Shown here piece by piece: positions 5,404-5,671 of a DNA stretch of 5,671 nt. This stretch comes from Pseudomonadota bacterium. GTDB taxonomy: Bacteria > Pseudomonadota > Gammaproteobacteria > Burkholderiales > Burkholderiaceae_C. The number at the start of each line of letters is the position of its first letter. The first letter of the stretch is position 1. The notes under the pieces are model-generated. The model was not told where the DNA came from. It worked only from the letters and a program-made list of their open reading frames with translations, and made no database searches. The DNA lies in the NCBI GenBank assembly GCA_023435325.1, contig JAEYRT010000169.1:1-5671 (forward strand). Reading direction: 5' to 3'. The translations under genes and the position numbers were made by a program.

Positions 5404-5483
5404 ATAGCAAACAGCGCTTGATGGAAAAGGGTTTCAGATAGTTTTATATCTGAAACCCTTGTTAATCATACGCTGATAGCTAT
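5404..5483. repeat. 80-nt nested inverted repeat, possibly a dispersed Comamonadaceae intergenic element and bidirectional terminator
   Basis: The inner part is a perfect 14-bp stem, AAGGGTTTCAGATA (5427-5440) with TATCTGAAACCCTT (5447-5460), around a 6-nt loop. Outside it, 5404-5422 and the reverse complement of 5465-5483 match at 15 of 19 positions, sharing ATAGC, CAGCG and TGAT blocks. The whole thus folds as one long imperfect hairpin. It sits between convergent genes, where a two-way transcription stop would be useful; on the - strand the inner stem runs into TTTTCC, a short T-tract. The outer arms resemble, from memory, an ATAGC...AGCGCTTGAT intergenic repeat common in Comamonadaceae genomes; this was not checked. 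Confidence 0.6.
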
Positions 5484-5508
5484 GAAAAAATAAAACCTCG
5501 ATACAGCT

Positions 5509-5670
5509 TCAAGCCTGTGCCCGGGCTTGCAGCGTGCTTGCTGCAGGCTGCTGTGCCCAGGCGGCAACGCCTTGTACGACGTCACCGATAACCAACACGC
5601 TGGGGCTGGCCAGATTTTCCGCATGCAGCGTGGCAGCCAGCTCTGCCAGTGTGGTGACAGCGTGGCGTTG
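5509..5670 (-). CDS. cobA: Uroporphyrinogen-III C-methyltransferase, C-terminal end (5' part outside window)
   Basis: The last 53 residues of a gene entering from the right edge and ending with TGA (5511-5509 on the - strand). The segment reads VTTLAELAATLHAENLASPSVLVIGDVV, matching the conserved end of SUMT enzymes (AENL-SPSVLVIG-VV). SUMT transfers two methyl groups from S-adenosylmethionine to uroporphyrinogen III, giving precorrin-2 for siroheme (used by nitrite and sulfite reductases) and cobalamin. The catalytic and SAM-binding parts lie outside the window, so it cannot be decided whether this is a stand-alone SUMT (cobA) or the C-terminal domain of a fused CysG. The tail after the conserved strand is Ala/Gln-rich, as often seen in stand-alone enzymes. 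It converges on the acyl-CoA ligase gene. Confidence 0.8.
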   Translation of the reverse strand, partial: QRHAVTTLAELAATLHAENLASPSVLVIGDVVQGVAAWAQQPAASTLQARAQA

Positions 5671-5671
5671 C

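Overview
The window looks like chromosomal DNA of a betaproteobacterium of the Comamonadaceae type (Comamonas, Delftia or a relative). This rests on GC-rich coding sequence, AT-rich intergenic patches, a DmdB/AlkK-like acyl-CoA ligase, a periplasmic di-heme peroxidase, and an intergenic inverted repeat that resembles, from memory, one dispersed in that family. The genus is an inference. No insertion sequence, phage gene, tRNA, rRNA or CRISPR array is visible.

Layout from left to right: (1) the C-terminal half of phosphoenolpyruvate carboxylase on the + strand, cut by the left edge; (2) a 335-bp non-coding, partly AT-rich gap with two hairpins just after the carboxylase gene, one of them a canonical terminator when read leftwards, plus an operator-like palindrome; (3) on the - strand, a di-heme cytochrome c peroxidase gene followed 93 nt later by a cysteine-free Fur-superfamily regulator of the Irr/PerR kind, with two perfect tandem hairpins between them; (4) a 436-bp divergent intergenic region with several short inverted repeats; (5) a complete acyl-CoA synthetase gene on the + strand; (6) a convergent gap holding an 80-nt nested inverted repeat; (7) the C-terminal end of a uroporphyrinogen-III C-methyltransferase on the - strand, cut by the right edge.

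The peroxidase and the regulator form the most coherent functional pair. The peroxidase reduces H2O2 in the periplasm using cytochrome c electrons, and Irr/PerR-type regulators respond to peroxide, heme or iron, so co-localisation suggests an oxidative-stress or heme-linked module. The other genes are core metabolism: anaplerotic CO2 fixation, carboxylic acid activation, and siroheme/cobalamin precursor synthesis.

No clearly new multi-gene system is present. The points most worth following up are RNA-level or regulatory: a possible leftward small RNA after the carboxylase gene, the tandem hairpins in front of the regulator gene, and duplicated inverted repeats upstream of the ligase gene.
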